From Zasmidium citrigriseum (lineage: Eukaryota; Ascomycota; Dothideomycetes; Mycosphaerellales; Mycosphaerellaceae), in NCBI GenBank assembly GCA_002786025.1, contig NHNW01000006.1, forward strand, positions 248,001 through 312,000: a stretch of 64,000 nucleotides of DNA. The letters are read 5' to 3'. Under the pieces are notes generated by a model, which saw nothing but the letters and a program-made list of their open reading frames with translations, made no database searches and was not told where the DNA came from. Within the stretch, counting starts at the first letter, position 1, and every line of letters begins with the position of its first letter. The position numbers and the translations under genes were made by a program. Shown here piece after piece: positions 20,438 to 31,600 of this stretch.

Positions 20438-22604
20438 TCACTCGGGAACTAAATCTCCCATCGATCTCCAAAAATCACATCTTACGCCTCGACCACCTTC
20501 CCAGGTGTAAGCATTGACTAGCCTGAAGTCGTTGTACGTTCCAGGTCCAGAGCAGTAGTAGAAATCGTTGCCCGCGGATATCCTCTCCGAGCCACAAGTC
20601 GTGTTGAAGTCCACCTGGTACGGCGCATGTATGCTAAAGGGCGGCCAGTCAACAGCGCCACTCGGGGTGCTCGTATTAGATGTCTGCGACCTCGAGATAC
20701 CAACAGCCTCCGCTTGCGATATTGACGGGTTCGACTGCGTAATGAAATTGCCATACACGTTCTGCAAGGCGACTCTGAGATCGGATGTGTACGGTGGATC
20801 ATCCAGAGGCAGGAAGAAAGCCCGCAGGTCATCGGCGTGGAACGAGGGTGGCACTGAGAATTGATATTTGTATGCATTCCCACCCATTGCATTCTCGGAG
20901 TATGCCTGAGCGAGCCAGTAGCTAGGACAGACGAATGTTGTCTCTGCGTAGATGTTCGCCACACGTTGCTGCTGACCTGTAGCAGCTGAAGACTGATTCA
21001 AAGCTGTCGAGCCGTTGTTGCCAGATGTTGCATAGAGCGCGGCGTCTGGATCCGTAGAGGCATTTGTACTCGGGTAGTAGTATAGTACCTTGGCGATGTC
21101 GTTATTGCTGAAGAGCGGGAACGTTGACCTCAGCCATTCGACGAGATCGTTTTCAGTAATAATGTCGTGCGGCACAAAGCCGTATCCTTCGTTGGCGTTG
21201 TTACCAATCAATGCGTTGATGCCGTTGACCTGGCTACGTCCTAGTTGACGGCTCGGTAGATCTTGGACGAAGATGCCATCGGTGACAGGTAAGAATGCCC
21301 TGCATGATATTAGATCATTTGCACGAGGCCTTGTTGCCCTCAACATACCAAGTTCCAAACGTTCCAGCCTGTGAGATGGTAGCACTGGCATTTATGAGCT
21401 TTGCTGAGGTCACGTTCTGTAGGCATTCGAATATCGGCAAGGTGCCATTGCCGCCATAGGGATTCTTTGCTCCACAGCCAGCTTCAGTCGCAAAAGCGTA
21501 GTAAGCTTGCGACGGTTGCCAATCTTTGTAGTCATATTGCATCTGTTGTCGTCAGTCTCATGCATGATTTCTCTGTAGTGTCCACTTACGGGCAGGTATG
21601 GGCTAGAAGCTATGATATTTTGGAATCGCGATGCTCCAAGAGTACCGCCGTATGCCATCGCCTGAAGCATGACCGAGCCACCTCCAGCGCTCTCTCCCAT
21701 GATTGTTACTCTGTCCGGGTCACCACCGAATAAGTGGATGCTAGATTATTATCGTGTTAGAAACCAGATTCCTGAGCGTTGTCCTTCCAGCAGCATATAC
21801 TTACTACTGTTGTACCCATTGAAGTGCCATGCTTTGATCAAGGAGTCCTGCATTGACCACGCCTTTTCGGTAGACTTCGTCTGATGAGAGAAAACCAAAG
21901 GCTCCGAGCTACGGGGTGTGAGCAGTCGTATAGCTTCCAAAAGACTGAAGGCTACCCACTCGATACTGTATTCCAACTCCGACGAAAGTATTGTTGTTCG
22001 TGGCGATAATGGTATCCAGGTACGGCATCTCGGCATTACCGGCGCCATATCCTGTGGTCAGTCAATTTGGGGTCACCTATCAAATCATGCCTTTGACTGA
22101 CCGCCTCCGTGAATCCAAACGACAACAGGCAATGGCCTCTCAGCTCGGTTCGGCCTCCACACGTTGAGGAACAGGCAGTCCTCCGAAGATCCAGTCTGAT
22201 TTGTTGGCTGTATGCTCTCACTTGCAGCTTCGTTTTGCGGACACTGCGAGGGAGGATCGGTCGCCAGAATCGTCTCACTGCAGTTCAGGAGAGGGGCAAG
22301 AGGTGCTTGCCATCGTAATTTGCCAACTGGGGCTTGTGCGTATCGTATGCTACATGAATGGTTAGCAGACACGATTAATTGCAACAGTGCCGGATCCATA
22401 CCCTAGGAAGGCCGTTTGGTCGATGGTCGAATTGGAAACACCCCGGTACACACTATAGCCCAAGTCTACCTCCACGGAGGAGCCATTGCTTTGAGTGCCT
22501 GTCTCTTGCCTGGAGTAAATGCCATACGAATAAGGAGCTGGATTGTGTGCCGGCGGTTTTCCAGCCACCAAAACGGGCGCGAGCAAAAGAAGACCAAAAA
22601 ACAT
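20438..22604 (-). CDS. Secreted type-B carboxylesterase/lipase
   Basis: Seven exons: 22604..22402, 22349..22102, 22051..21960, 21908..21805, 21740..21590, 21542..21349, 21299..20438; introns 47-64 nt, first with a TGCTAACC branch site; 617 residues. Signal peptide MFFGLLLLAPVLVAG. Order of family motifs: FLGIRYAQAP, SSEDCLFLNVWRP, VVVWIHGGGYGAGN (oxyanion hole), the nucleophile elbow MGESAGGGS, GNNANEGYGF with the acid Glu, and SFHADDL with the catalytic His. Many N-glycosylation sites. Such enzymes hydrolyse carboxylic esters outside the cell or at the wall. Donor of intron 3 (GTGGGT) is less usual but joins GIQYR to LGAFGFLSSDEV, the conserved text. Confidence 0.92.
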
Positions 22605-23653
22605 AATGACAAGACAGAGATCACCCAAACCTCTGCTTTCCCGTCGACAACGGGAGGACGGCTGATATACAATATATATGCAGTGGCGAAGCGAGCCGTA
22701 CAAGCCGCTACTCCTCTCGATCGACGGTTGCGATGCGCAAGACTTCCTGGTCAATGCCGCCTCGGAGTGCACGCACCATAGAGTTCCGCCAATGGCCGCC
22801 CTTCGTAAAGTAGTGCATATTCAGACGTTGGCGGGCAGCATGCAGTCTCCCAAGGGTGCAACTGCGGTCCCGGTAGATGCATGGGACGTGAAAGGCGACA
22901 AGACAATGAAAAAGTGGCTTCGTGTTTTGTGCAAGAAAGGACGAGGATGCCGAAGATGAGAGTCAGACAAGGATGGTACAGACCACGACGCGATCCAAGC
23001 GTCCGCAATCTCGACCGCAGCTCATGGCCTGTCGTCCAACTTCACCATCGTCCTGTCACTGACTTTGACAATCTGCCATCTCCACGGAGTCCACGCAAAG
23101 ATGGCGCGCCAGATTCATTGGCACTCTTTCCAGCCTATGCGCTTCGCGAACGAAGGGACACGGGAACCGATGCATGCGAGTTGTCCTTGAGCTCATCTCT
23201 CGACTCTTCCTGGCCGACATTGGAGCTTCCTGTACGCTGGTGGAATACCGAATTTGAAGCGGGATAGTCGCATTGCAGGTCTTCACAGCAGGACAGAAAG
23301 CTGGTCTTGTGTTTCCAGTGATAGCGAATTGCACGACCGACTATTTCACGAATGGCGTGAAGAAGGGAAGTCGAGAGCAGTAACAATGGCTCAACCTGGT
23401 GTCATTCTTGGGGGATTGGCTGAGGTTTGAAGTTATTACGGAATGCCACAACCGTTTTTGCTGGTTTGTATGCGGCATGGGAAGGTGCGTCTGGTCTGGA
23501 AAGGTCTTGCCAAGGGCATTTCAGAATGAACGGAAAGTTCCAACCAGAATACCTGGGTCTAGGCCTCCTGCTGGAACTCCATCTGGCTTCGCAACCATCT
23601 ACACAGAGTGTATCGAATCCCCCCAACATACTATTCTGGTCTTGAACACCATC
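22605..23653. promoter_or_regulatory. Divergent intergenic region, 1049 bp
   Basis: Lies between the starts of the esterase (left, minus) and the repeat protein (right, plus). Several open frames of 70-130 codons occur on both strands but none has family features or a coherent exon structure. A TATATAAT-like AT-rich stretch (ATATACAATATATATG, 22666-22681) about 65 bp before the esterase ATG could serve as its core promoter. Confidence 0.4.
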
Positions 23654-24547
23654 ATGGATCAGCCGGGCGACGAATTTTTCAGCTTTGCCGACTTCGATGA
23701 TCCTATTAACGACCCAAGCTTGTATCAAGCCATTTTTCCGGACAATGAGATTGGCGAAGTTTTCAATACTGGAGATTCCACGCAACAAGCAACGACGGAT
23801 CAGACTGTGGTGCCGGACAACGATCTTGTTAACCTTGCCGGCACCGAGCAGCCCACGCTGCAGCCAAATACGAGTCAAGCCATTGACCCGAGCAATGGCT
23901 TCGCCAACTCTTCCGAACCTCATCACTCTATACGACCATCAAACCTGAATCAACCTAATGTGTCGAGCAACGATGTGATCAATGGCTCCAACACAAACCA
24001 TAACGTACAACAGCCATTGACGAACAAAGCCACCGTGCCGAACAACAGCCTTCCTAACTTTGCCGGCACTCAACGGCCAGTACTGGTGCCAAAGTCGAAT
24101 CGACGCCTGGGCCCGGGCAGTGGCTCCTCCAAATTCGATGCCAGAGACACTCCTATGCAACCACGTACAATGATGAATCCAGTCATGGCACCGAGCGACC
24201 AGTTCAACAACTTCGCTGGCGCTAACCAGCCCATGCAACAGCCAAATTCATTGATGAATCAAGCCGCGGCCCCAAGCCAGAACGCTGCTCATTTCTCTGG
24301 TGTCGATCGCCGTATGCAACAGCAGAATTTCCCGCAACAGCAGAACTTCCTACAACAGCAGAATATCCATCCAGCCATGGCGCCTCCTCAGTTGCCCCCG
24401 AGCACGGCGGCCTTCTTCAACCGGCTCACCGAGACTTGTCTCGCCATCCATAATGCAACAATCTTCACACGTATCACGCTCAGCGAATACAGTCCAGCTC
24501 TCGTCTCAGGGTTCGGACATGACTACGACCCCTCCGGAAACGGATAG
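23654..24547 (+). CDS. Protein with eight 25-residue Asn/Gln/Pro-rich tandem repeats, function unknown
   Basis: Single open frame, 297 residues from the ATG at 23654 to TAG at 24545-24547. After an acidic aromatic head (DEFFSFADFDDPIND) residues 24-225 consist of eight diverged tandem units, six of 25 and the last two of about 26 residues. The loose pattern is xQAxxPxNxxxNxAGxxQPxxQPNx; best copies start YQAIFPDN, DQTVVPDN, SQAIDPSN, NKATVPNN and MNPVMAPSD. A Q-rich tract (MQQQNFPQQQNFLQQQN) follows, then a more ordered tail TAAFFNRLTETCLAIHNATIF. No signal peptide or zinc cluster. The same frame continues after the TAG for 98 sense codons to 24844 (YLLPATVLVFGRDRAAL onward), so the true product may be longer. 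I do not recognise the family; the composition suits a disordered regulator or adaptor. Confidence 0.55.
   Translation: MDQPGDEFFSFADFDDPINDPSLYQAIFPDNEIGEVFNTGDSTQQATTDQTVVPDNDLVNLAGTEQPTLQPNTSQAIDPSNGFANSSEPHHSIRPSNLNQPNVSSNDVINGSNTNHNVQQPLTNKATVPNNSLPNFAGTQRPVLVPKSNRRLGPGSGSSKFDARDTPMQPRTMMNPVMAPSDQFNNFAGANQPMQQPNSLMNQAAAPSQNAAHFSGVDRRMQQQNFPQQQNFLQQQNIHPAMAPPQLPPSTAAFFNRLTETCLAIHNATIFTRITLSEYSPALVSGFGHDYDPSGNG
23723..24328 (+). repeat. Eight-copy 75-bp coding tandem repeat
   Basis: DNA encoding the eight 25-26-residue units. Copies are strongly diverged at base level but keep the 75-bp register for the first six units; units seven and eight each carry one extra codon. Confidence 0.6.
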
Positions 24548-24973
24548 TACCTGCTTCCCGCGACCGTCTTGGTCTTTGGCAGGGATCGAGCCGCACTCCG
24601 GCAGCGCGTCAAAGTCTTGAAGGTCCACCTCCATGGCCGCGGAACTACGATCGCGGTGGAGTTCAGCGAGTTCGACAGCCTGGCAGAGTTGGGGTTCGGG
24701 TTTGAGAAGAGGACCGCGGCAGACGGCTCGGAGTTTTCCATTGTCAAAGACTTGGGGTCACCGCGGTTGTTGATACATAAGGTGAGAGGCGGGGGACAAG
24801 CGATAGCTGGTCGACAGGTGATCGGCTGCATTGTAGATTCATGAGAGACTGGAAGTTGCAATAGTCTCCACGGTCTTCTCCGCTGTGCTGAATATCGAGG
24901 GAACAGCATCACGACACTGGCTCACGAAGACAGAAAGGACGATCGAGATCATCACTAGCATGAAGAGCAACAA

Positions 24974-26312
24974 CTAGTTGTACACCTTCGCCGACAGTCC
25001 CGGAATGATCTCCAGTTCCTTCTGCTTGTACTCATACTTCGAGCCTTCAATTTTCGGCGCCTCCTTTCGACGCTGCTGCTGCGTCTGCCGGGCCTGCACC
25101 CACTGCTCCATGGTGAGATGCTGACCAAGTCTAGTGAATTCATTCTCCTCGAGCCCCAGACGCTTCATCAGACCACTATTCTTAATCGGATCCAACACAA
25201 CATGATTATTCGGTCTAACACCAAGTCAGCTAACCCCCTTCAAACCACACCCACGAAACGACTCACCTAGCGAAATACAACACCCCCAACCGATCAACAT
25301 GCGCCTGATCCTCCGGTGGACTCCTCACCCGATGCACGCTACTCTTGAGATAACCCCCGGTCAACGCACTCAAAGCATCACAAATATTCACCGTGACCGT
25401 CTCATCCTGCGGTTTGACCCACTTCCACTCGCCCTTCGAATTCAGAATCTGCAGCGCCGCGACTGGCTGACGGAACAGCAAAGTCACACTTCCCAGATCC
25501 GTGTGGCCGGGCGTGTAGATGTCGCCTACGGAAAGGTTTTCTTCCGGGGTGCGCGCTGCGTAGTGCATGTAGCGGAGGTGGTCTTCGCCTTTGGTGTCGT
25601 AGAGGTGGTCTTTGACGAGGGCGTCTTCGGAGGGGAGTTCGAGGAGGATGGCGAAGAGGGTGAGGAGTTTGATGACGATGAGGTCGTGGCATTTCCGGCT
25701 GAAGGTCTCGATTTCTGGGATGTGGTCTTGCAGGACGGGGGGTTGGGGGCGGTCGTGGTAGCCGTCGACTTTGAAATGTGAGTGAGAAGCTCGAACATGA
25801 AGGTTTGGGCGCTTACACTTTGGCAGATTATACACCTGAATATTGTCCACAATCCCATCCTTCAACTTCCTCAACCCCGCCGGCCGATACCCATTATACT
25901 CCCCCCTCAGCAACGCCTCCGCATCATGATACTTCAACTTCTCCTCCAAAGGCAAATGATAAAACTCCCTTCCCAGCGCAAACTGTCGATCGACGTCCTC
26001 CTGGCTATAAATTCCCACAGTCAGCCAAACAGAAAGCGAAAGTGTGAGAAAGGGAGGATCTATGGCATACCTGATGCCGAAATTCTTAACATAGAAGAAA
26101 CCTACATGTTGCGCGGCGTAGGAGAGTTGCGAGACGAGACGGTCTTTGCCGCCGGGGGCGTCGAAGTCGCTGAGGTCGAGGGTGACGAGTTCGGCCCAGT
26201 CGACTGGTATTTGTCAGTATTTGGGGGTTTGGTTGGGGGTTGGGATAGGGGGCGTACGGTCTGCTTTGGTCTCTGGGACTTGTTTGTAGGGGGAGAGGAC
26301 TTTGGCTGGCAT
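24974..26312 (-). CDS. 2-oxoglutarate/Fe(II)-dependent dioxygenase (isopenicillin N synthase-like)
   Basis: Five exons: 26312..26258, 26203..26071, 26004..25817, 25768..25267, 25214..24974; introns 54, 66, 48 and 52 nt; 372 residues. The DIOX_N part includes VDWAELVTLDLSDF-type text and AAQHVGFFYVKNFGIS, then LPLEEKLKYHD and NGYRPAG. The core has the iron ligands HTDLGSVTLLF (His and Asp) and the distal His in SSVHRVRSPPEDQ, with QILNSKGEWKWVKPQDETVTVNICDAL between them. The 2OG-binding Arg is expected in the LGVLYFARPNN strand. Fungal members oxidise secondary metabolites or act on small acids; substrate unknown. The 48-nt third intron is a multiple of three, so an automatic model may read through it. 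It converges on the repeat-protein locus. Confidence 0.9.
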
Positions 26313-26686
26313 GTTTGCTTAATTGTAGAAGTGATGGAAAAAGGGGTTTGAGTTCGACTCAAGCTTTCTCTCAGATGCATCAGACTGTATATATACATAC
26401 ATACGTCTCCTCATATGCTCGTACCGTTGCCGATGACCCGACAGACGTATAAGCATGGCAACATCCATGTGTACGTACCCACCCACGACTCCACAAAAGT
26501 GAATTGTGTCAGGAAGCTCAGCTAGCACATCATTCATGCGCAGAGCATCCCCAAGAGAGCAAGTAGAGAACGTTAAGGTTTCATCACATGTTCCAATTGT
26601 TCGTCAAAGTCATTCATCTATTCATCTATCCAAGAGTCCACGCTATGCATCAAACGCTTCAAACCAATAGCATTGCAGTTCAACCG
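26313..26686. other. Intergenic, 374 bp
   Basis: Promoter of the oxygenase (with TATATATACATACATACG about 75 bp before the ATG, a plausible TATA region) and 3' flank of the SUR7-like gene. Confidence 0.45.
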
Positions 26687-27859
26687 CTAATGCTGTCCCT
26701 TATGCCCATGCAAAAAGTTATCAATGTGCGGATGTCTCACAGACATCTCATGTCCATCAAGAGACGCATCTCGTGCTGTCACCTCCTTGTTCTGCTTCTC
26801 CCTCTTGGCAAAGAAGTTCCTCTCACCGATGAGTCCGAGAATAGCCCAAAGCCCCATATTCACCAACAACAAAATCGTCGTCGCCCATGTCAAAGCCATA
26901 AACTTGCCTCCAGCATACCCCGCAATGCCTATGCCTTTGCCGATGAAATTCGCCAGACCGGCTGATGCGGCAGAAATTCCATGAGCGCAGGCGGAGGCGA
27001 TGCCGATGAAGCAGAGGGCCGGGAGGGTGGCAATGATGTTGAGAAGAGCGACTTTGCGGCTAAAGCGTACGAGGCCAAGAATACCAGTCAGGAGAGCGCA
27101 GCCGACGAAGAAGATTCCTATCTCGTACATCACGCGGACGAGAGAGACGGGGTTTATGAAAGAGTTTGAATCGCAGTCGTCGATGCGTTGCTCGGTGTTA
27201 TTGGTGGGGAATCCGCTCATGCCGACGGTGAGATTGGTGCCGTTGGGCCAGATATATTCGCCGGAGCAGGTGGTGAGAAGGTGGATGGCGTAGAAGCCGG
27301 AAAGGTCGAGCTCGTCCATGAAGTCGTCGTAGGTCTCGTTGACGGATTTGACAACGGCGGTTTGGACGGCTTCGAAGGCGGAGGAGATACCGCTGGCTAC
27401 CGCGCCGACTACAGAGGTCGCCTTGCTTTCGGCGGCGGACTTGACGGAGCTGACTTTGCCGCCAATCTCAGAGGTCACCTCACCGACCTGATCTCCTACC
27501 TCCGCGGTAGCCGAACTGAAGAAATCGCCAATGTCGCGGGGAGCCATGGTGATCATAGTGGTAGGAGCAATAGTCGTAGTCACCTCAACGGCTACGAGAG
27601 CCGGCTCGGAGCGCTTCATGATGTCGCTGGCATTGAAGCTGAAGTCCAGGGAGAGAATCTTGCCGTCGAGTTCCTGGATGAGGTTCTGTCCCATGCGGGT
27701 GACATTAAGCGTGAAGATGGAGTAGTCGTCCATGAAACCGGGCTTGTGTCCAGCGAAGACACAGAGAAACGAAAGGATGAAAGCGGTCGCCAGGACCAGG
27801 AGTGGAAGGATGGCCAGAGGTTGGAAACGGCCATGTTTGGCGAAGTCGGTGGCGGGCAT
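26687..27859 (-). CDS. SUR7/PalI family plasma-membrane protein
   Basis: Single exon, 390 residues from the ATG at 27859. Architecture: cytosolic start, first membrane span ILPLLVLATAFILSFLCVFAG (about residues 18-38), a long extracellular loop of about 200 residues with N-glycosylation sites and Ala/Ser-rich heptads (SATAEVGDQVGEVTSEIGG), the family mark LSGFYAIHLLTTCSGEYIWP, then three more spans (IGIFFVGCALLTGILGLV, LLNIIATLPALCFIGIASA, LTWATTILLLVNMGLWAIL) and a charged His-rich C terminus. SUR7 proteins organise eisosomes and cortical patches; PalI acts in ambient-pH sensing. Which subgroup this is cannot be settled by eye; the long loop is longer than in yeast Sur7. Confidence 0.8.
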   Translation of the reverse strand: MPATDFAKHGRFQPLAILPLLVLATAFILSFLCVFAGHKPGFMDDYSIFTLNVTRMGQNLIQELDGKILSLDFSFNASDIMKRSEPALVAVEVTTTIAPTTMITMAPRDIGDFFSSATAEVGDQVGEVTSEIGGKVSSVKSAAESKATSVVGAVASGISSAFEAVQTAVVKSVNETYDDFMDELDLSGFYAIHLLTTCSGEYIWPNGTNLTVGMSGFPTNNTEQRIDDCDSNSFINPVSLVRVMYEIGIFFVGCALLTGILGLVRFSRKVALLNIIATLPALCFIGIASACAHGISAASAGLANFIGKGIGIAGYAGGKFMALTWATTILLLVNMGLWAILGLIGERNFFAKREKQNKEVTARDASLDGHEMSVRHPHIDNFLHGHKGQH

Positions 27860-28625
27860 TTTGGTTGTGTTTGTTTTGTGATCGTAAAGTCGATTAGTGT
27901 ATCGTATCGTCGTCGTGTGAAGGAATTCAGTAGTCGCCAGCGACAGTATTAAAAAGAAAAGTTCGTATCGAAGAACAGAAAACAAGAAATTCAAGTGTTG
28001 TATGCAGTCAAGAAACACACGACGCAGCAGTGAAGAGACAGACAGCAGGGAATAAGACAGAAACGCGGTCCGACGCAGCCTCTTTGTGCTATTGTTGGCG
28101 CCATTGTCATTTGCTCAGAATAGTCTTGAACAAACAGCTGAATCAATCTCAAACCTCACGTGGGGCGTTTTCTTTGTCAATAGACACAATGGTGGTTCTC
28201 ATGTTTGGATGGTGACGAGCGCTTGACTGGCCAGGACGCGTTGGCGGTGGTACGCGCGCGGTCTGGCGATGAAGGCCTTCGGCGGCTATGGCGCTTGGCA
28301 ACGAACATGTCGTGTAGTCAGCGGGTCATCGGTGGTGATGTATATAATCGGGCGAAGAACGATGTATTTCGATGGTCGACAGACATTGTTGATGAAGAAT
28401 AGAAGAGCAGGTGGTGCATGAGATCTTTGTCTACGCCCTCGCTTGCACAGCCAATCAGGATGAAGATCACATGAAAGTAACATCGGGGACAACGTCAGGT
28501 CTTGAGTGTTGAACAGACAGCAGTCTTTCAAGAGCTCTACCTCTGCTCAGCAATCATCTATCGATACAAAGGAGGCCGTCCACCGTCTCGTCCTGCGGCA
28601 GTGTGACCGTAAGTACATCATCCCT
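27860..28625. other. Intergenic, 766 bp
   Basis: 5' flank of the SUR7-like gene and 3' flank of the Sec7 gene. Short open frames only; nothing supported. Confidence 0.5.
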
Positions 28626-31600
28626 CTATCTCGTCTTCACGGCTCTCAAACTCGAGCTCATGAACCGCAGTTCCTCATCTTCGATGGGCTGCACAAATCC
28701 CTTCTCATCATCTTCTTCCGAAATATCAGCTCCGCTCTCTTCGGCGGCAGAAGCACCCGCCGATACCGATCCCCTCGAAGAAATCTTCCGTTGAGACGCC
28801 TCCGCTGATGCAACATTTTCCCTTCCCTTGCCCTTTCCTTTTCCCTGCCCATTAACGCCTTGCCATAAACCGTCTGTGGAAATCGCGACATTTGAAGGCT
28901 CGGTGGTTGGGCCAATGACTGTTTGTCGTTTCGCCCTGTTCTTCTTCGATTTGGACGTGGGACTGTTTGCCTCTTCGTCCGAGTCTTGATCGACGACATT
29001 GACGTTGCCGTCTTCACCCTTTTCTAAACTGCTGAAGCGCCGGTGTCGCAGCGCTGTCTTCGCACTTGCTTGCTGTAATATTGGTTCTGAAGATGGTCCA
29101 ATGATGGTAGTGCGCCGGCCCTGGTCGGGATCCCACGCGGACAAGTCGAAAAACTCTGAATCCGTCATGATTCCGTCGTCCTCTGAGGACATGTGCATGG
29201 GAGAGGCTGAAGGCCCTTCAGCTGCGGACGAGTATGCTGCAGCGGCTTCGGCATCTTCCCTAAAGCTGCGCGTGCCCTCTGACACCACACTCGCCACATC
29301 ATCTTCATCCTCAGTGATGCTGCCATGGCGGCCAAAGTGTTGCACCACTGGAGAGGTCATACCGGCACGCAGCAACTCATGTTGTTCGGAGCGGCGACGC
29401 TCGTATGCGGCATCCCTCTGCTCTTGCGAGGGCGAAGATGGATGTTGCTGTCCGTACTGTTCTCTCCGCAGCTTCATCCTCTCCCAATCCCCTCCGAACT
29501 GAACGACAGACGCTTGCTTTCCGTGCAAGATAAAGCGAGGCTTCTCGCGTTGGAGGCCTGGGGTAGCATCCTCCATCTCTCTGTCATCTGCACCACCGGA
29601 CCGCACAGTGCTGTCGCTGTCCTTGTTACGGCGGTGTCTGTGCATGCTGTGATGATGATGGCCGTGACCGTCGCGAAGAGTCTTCTGCAAGCTACGCCTG
29701 ACGCTCTTGTGCTTGCTCTCTGGCGACTTGTTCGACTGTGGGCCTTCAATACCTCTTGGTGTTGATTCCATCTGCGCCGGACCCATTGTTGACGTTGCCA
29801 GGAGTCGCAGCTGCTTCTCGTCGACGCTCGGCTCGGACGCGGTATCGGGACGTTGTACGGCAGTGTCCGGTTGAAGGCTTGAATGTGTGCGCTGGACCTG
29901 CAGTATGCTAGACGTGGAGGACGAGTGCGTGAGACTACCACCACCCGGGCGGGGCGATGCAGACAGCAGCGTACTTGCAACCGATGGGCGATGCTCGTTC
30001 GGCGCACTCGTGTCGAGGCTCAGAGGGGGCAAATGCCAAGGTTCATCCTTTTGCGGACTGGCAGACTCTGGTGGCGTTCGGAAGACGTCGGGGCCTTTGA
30101 ACGTATCGCCAGATCCAGTCGTTGATGGTCGCCCGGGGTTCTGTAGAGTCGTAGGGCTTTGCGGTGGGCTCTTCAAGCCATGCGCTCGCGACGAGCTGAG
30201 CCTCGACAAAACCTTGGGCTTCTCCTTTTTAGCCGAACTTGGCTCGCTCGGCGCAGATTGCTCCTGTGCCAGTTTCTCCAATTCGCTCGCAGTGAGTCCA
30301 TCCAGCCTTACGTCCATCGCCAGAATGTCGCGATGGCACTTCATCCGCCAGATGTCTCGCCTCAGCCACTTGATCATAGCATCGGCCCGTGCGGCAGCAT
30401 GGATGACATCCTCTCTCGTCTTCTGTGCGATTGGCGCCAATACCAGCAAATGACGTGCATTCCGGAGCATGTTTTCCAGCTGTCTGTTAGCATCTGTAAT
30501 GTCCTTCTCGATTTCTGCAATCTTATGCACCATGATTTGCCTCCTTGCCGCCATGACCTGCTTCTGAAGTTGTGGAGTCAATCCACGGTTCTGTATTGTG
30601 ATCTCGCCTGTTTGCGTCTGAATCGACCTTGCAGATGTGGTAGATTCCAACCTGCGCACATCTCTGCTCCGTAGATCTTCTTCGTTCCCCCCAACCATGC
30701 CTCGAATCCTAACACCAGCGGCGCGGAAGGCCGCAGCATAGTTGATCAGACCCAGCCAGTCGGTCAGCTCGTGCTCATTGTCAGCAAGCAGCACCTCCTC
30801 CTGACCTCCTGGGCGAACAAAGGTAAAGGCGTTCTTGTGCCGTGTATAAGTGGAGTCCACCAGTGCGACTGCATTGTCGGTCTTAATCAGAGCGTCAGGC
30901 TTGAAGTCTTGCAGAGGTGGTTTGAATACCACCGGCGTCCGAGGATTGCCAGGTCGTTGATGCTGCATGAACTGATGCATGAGCCCCTTTGCCCAATGCG
31001 AGTTCTTGAACAAATACAATTGGGATCCAGTAAGAATCGCACCCCATTCTTGCCATGGACTCCTCGCCTTCTTCTTTTTCGCAGACTTCCGCCACAAAGT
31101 CCCAACCTTCGTGATCTTCAAGTCGACAATACCTTGCTGCGTTTCCATAGCGGTCGGATGACCGTTCGCGAATTGACTTTCGTATGCCGCAGGCCTGGAC
31201 CTTGCCGAGATGATCTGGAGGATGCCAGTATGCGTGAATGCCCTATTAAGATATTGTGCATCCAGTTCTCCCTGACTTCCGCGATAGTCGTACGGATCGT
31301 CTAGCAGAATGTTGTCTTTGAGAGCAGGTCTGAGAGTGTCAAGCTTCGACTCCACCAGTAGGTTGTAGGGATCAAGGGGTCCCGAAGGCTTCTTGGTCAC
31401 CACCTCTGCGCCAGGTATGGCTGACTTCAGTTTGTGACCTGACTTCTTCGGCTTGAACGGCAACACCTTCTGTCCATTAATATCGACATCCTCATCGAAG
31501 TGAATGAATGGAGTGTAGCAGATGTTGTCGTAAAAGCAGCTCAAGATGTCATCTGAAAGACCCTGTCCAGACGTGTTCTTGATATAGTCGTGCTTCTGCA

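Noticed and set aside
22881..23267. 128-codon plus-strand frame upstream of the repeat protein
   Set aside because: Arg/Asp/Pro-rich, no homology seen, lies in a divergent promoter region.
23723..24328. Regular spaced repeats considered as a CRISPR-like array
   Set aside because: The units are coding, in frame, contiguous and diverged, with no constant repeat and variable spacer pattern; the genome is eukaryotic.
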